Position numbers and translations under genes: made by a program. From Nostoc sp. RI_552 (GTDB taxonomy: Bacteria > Cyanobacteriota > Cyanobacteriia > Cyanobacteriales > Nostocaceae), in NCBI GenBank assembly GCA_016124525.1, contig WGNO01000026.1, forward strand, positions 57,413 through 121,412: 64,000 bases of DNA, written 5' to 3'. Below the pieces are notes generated by a model. It did no database searches, was not told the DNA's origin, and saw only the letters and a program-made list of their open reading frames with translations. This document shows positions 63,181 through 64,000 of this stretch, piece by piece. The stretch's first letter is position 1, and each line of letters begins with the position of its first letter.

Positions 63181-63441
63181 TTAGGTTTTACTGCCCACAA
63201 TCCTGATTTTCAACCAGTTAATCCAAAGGATTTCTTCACCAACTTCTACGGCATATTCTTGTTGTTTTAGTTGGTCTGGATGCATTCCAGTATTGAACTT
63301 CCCTAGGGGATGATGCTTTGGAGTCGAAGAACCAAGGAGTAATATTTTACCAAAGTTAGGGACTTGGTTGGTAAATTTAGGATCTATGTTTTGCTGAATA
63401 AAAGAATATCTCGACAACCTTTTCCCTGCTCCTCCTCCCAT
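63181..63441 (-). CDS. Doubtful small hypothetical protein
   Basis: An 86-residue frame from the ATG at 63441 (a TTG at 63456 is also in frame), preceded on the minus strand by an A/T-rich region without a clear Shine-Dalgarno. The product begins MGGGAGKRLSRY and ends in a mixed segment (EEILWINWLKIRIVGS). No family or motif was recognised. It ends just before the start of the phosphatase gene on the same strand. It may be real or a chance frame. Confidence 0.3.
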   Translation of the reverse strand: MGGGAGKRLSRYSFIQQNIDPKFTNQVPNFGKILLLGSSTPKHHPLGKFNTGMHPDQLKQQEYAVEVGEEILWINWLKIRIVGSKT

Positions 63442-63522
63442 GAAGACCGTTGTCAAATTCAGATTGTTGCATAAAGTTGTTTCATTAGATACATGAGTAA
63501 CAGTTAAATAAAAGTAATCTAT

Positions 63523-64000
63523 ATGTTAATGGCAATTATTAATACTTATCAAACATTAAAACGTCAGTTAACCAGTAGTCCAATGTTTTTACCAGTAAAC
63601 ATTTTTGGGAAATTATTTACACCATGGATATTTGTAAATAATAGGTTTCAATGGTTGCACAACTGTTTAATTACACTTCAACAAGAGCTAAATAATGAAA
63701 ATCCAAACAAGAGAGCAGCAGCAATTTATGATTTAGAACAGTTTGCTCAAAATTATTCCCAATCTCATTGGGAAGTGATGACTATTTTGAGTCATTTTGT
63801 CCAAAATCATGCCGCTTATGTAAACAAAAATCCCTTGAATCCCAATCCATCATCACCAATTCCCACAGATGTTCAAGTAGCCTTAACGGTAATCGGGAGA
63901 AGAGATACAAATCATGACAAGGAAGACGAACAACTGGATTTGAGCCACACGGATATGAGAGGGGCTAATCTGGCGGGGGCAAACCTAAAACTAACAAATC
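63523..64000 (+). CDS. Pentapeptide-repeat protein, 5' part only
   Basis: An open frame from ATG at 63523 runs off the window end after 159 codons. A soluble helical N-terminal part (KRAAAIYDLEQFAQNYSQSH, then WEVMTILSHFVQNHAAYVNK) is followed by IPTDVQVALTVIGRRD and then the first pentapeptide units (LDLSHTDMRGANLAGANLKL). This order is common in cyanobacterial pentapeptide-repeat proteins with a regulatory N-terminal domain. A right-handed beta-helix would follow. Function is unknown and the 3' end is missing. Confidence 0.85.
   Translation, partial: MLMAIINTYQTLKRQLTSSPMFLPVNIFGKLFTPWIFVNNRFQWLHNCLITLQQELNNENPNKRAAAIYDLEQFAQNYSQSHWEVMTILSHFVQNHAAYVNKNPLNPNPSSPIPTDVQVALTVIGRRDTNHDKEDEQLDLSHTDMRGANLAGANLKLTN

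Overview
The window is chromosomal DNA of a filamentous, heterocyst-forming cyanobacterium (order Nostocales; genus not resolved). Evidence: the photosystem I core pair psaA-psaB, a cnfR/patB regulator beside a nif-type ferredoxin and a heterocyst-type coxBAC operon, a cyanobacterial AMIN-domain TonB receptor, more than twenty HIP1 octamers (GCGATCGC), Nostoc-style short degenerate repeats, and AT-rich spacers. No rRNA, tRNA, CRISPR array or transposase gene was found.

Layout. 0.3-4.1 kb: a Coq4-family gene, then two leftward cassettes of small unknown genes, one around a luciferase-like flavin oxidoreductase and one containing a free-standing copy of a domain usually found at the N-terminus of cyanobacterial CHAT/TPR proteins. 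5-6.3 kb: cysteine synthase and a Cys-rich copper-storage-like protein. 6.6-15.4 kb: a nitrogen-fixation accessory locus: ArsC-like nitrogenase-associated protein, cupin dioxygenase-like protein, an overlooked 53-residue ORF, a helical-repeat protein, coxC-coxA-coxB, fdxB, and the divergent master regulator cnfR. The likely logic is that CnfR switches on nif genes, Cox2 removes oxygen, FdxB supplies electrons and the small genes serve sulfur or metal handling. 15.6-24.1 kb: dnaK, a dihydrouridine synthase, a chromosomal CyRepA1-type plasmid replication protein and a proline-rich lipoprotein. 24.7-29.3 kb: psaA-psaB. 29.4-36.7 kb: trpB, an eIF1/SUI1-like factor, a pmp3/yqaE gene broken by one in-frame stop, an 11-repeat TPR protein with near-identical 102-bp units, clpB, and a Nif11-domain peptide with a Cys cluster.

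36.9-48.3 kb: a START-like protein, a 64-residue membrane protein, rubredoxin (54 aa), an HI0933-type flavoprotein, then a siderophore-uptake island (two ABC half-transporters, FecB-like lipoprotein, TonB receptor, PchR-like AraC regulator) with a candidate regulator-binding direct repeat. 48.8-56 kb: lpxD, then a two-component system divergent from a metal RND pump whose adaptor is unusually short; an 11-bp direct repeat lies between them. 56-64 kb: an HdrB-like protein, acpP-fabF-tkt, glucokinase, a histidine phosphatase and the start of a pentapeptide-repeat protein cut by the window end.

I did not find one unmistakable new system. The best candidates for undescribed biology are the two small-gene cassettes at 1.0-4.1 kb, the 53-residue ORF in the heterocyst locus, the chromosomal CyRepA1 gene, the Cys-rich Nif11 peptide and the adaptor-minimal RND pump. 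All functions are inferred by reading motifs; no database search was run.
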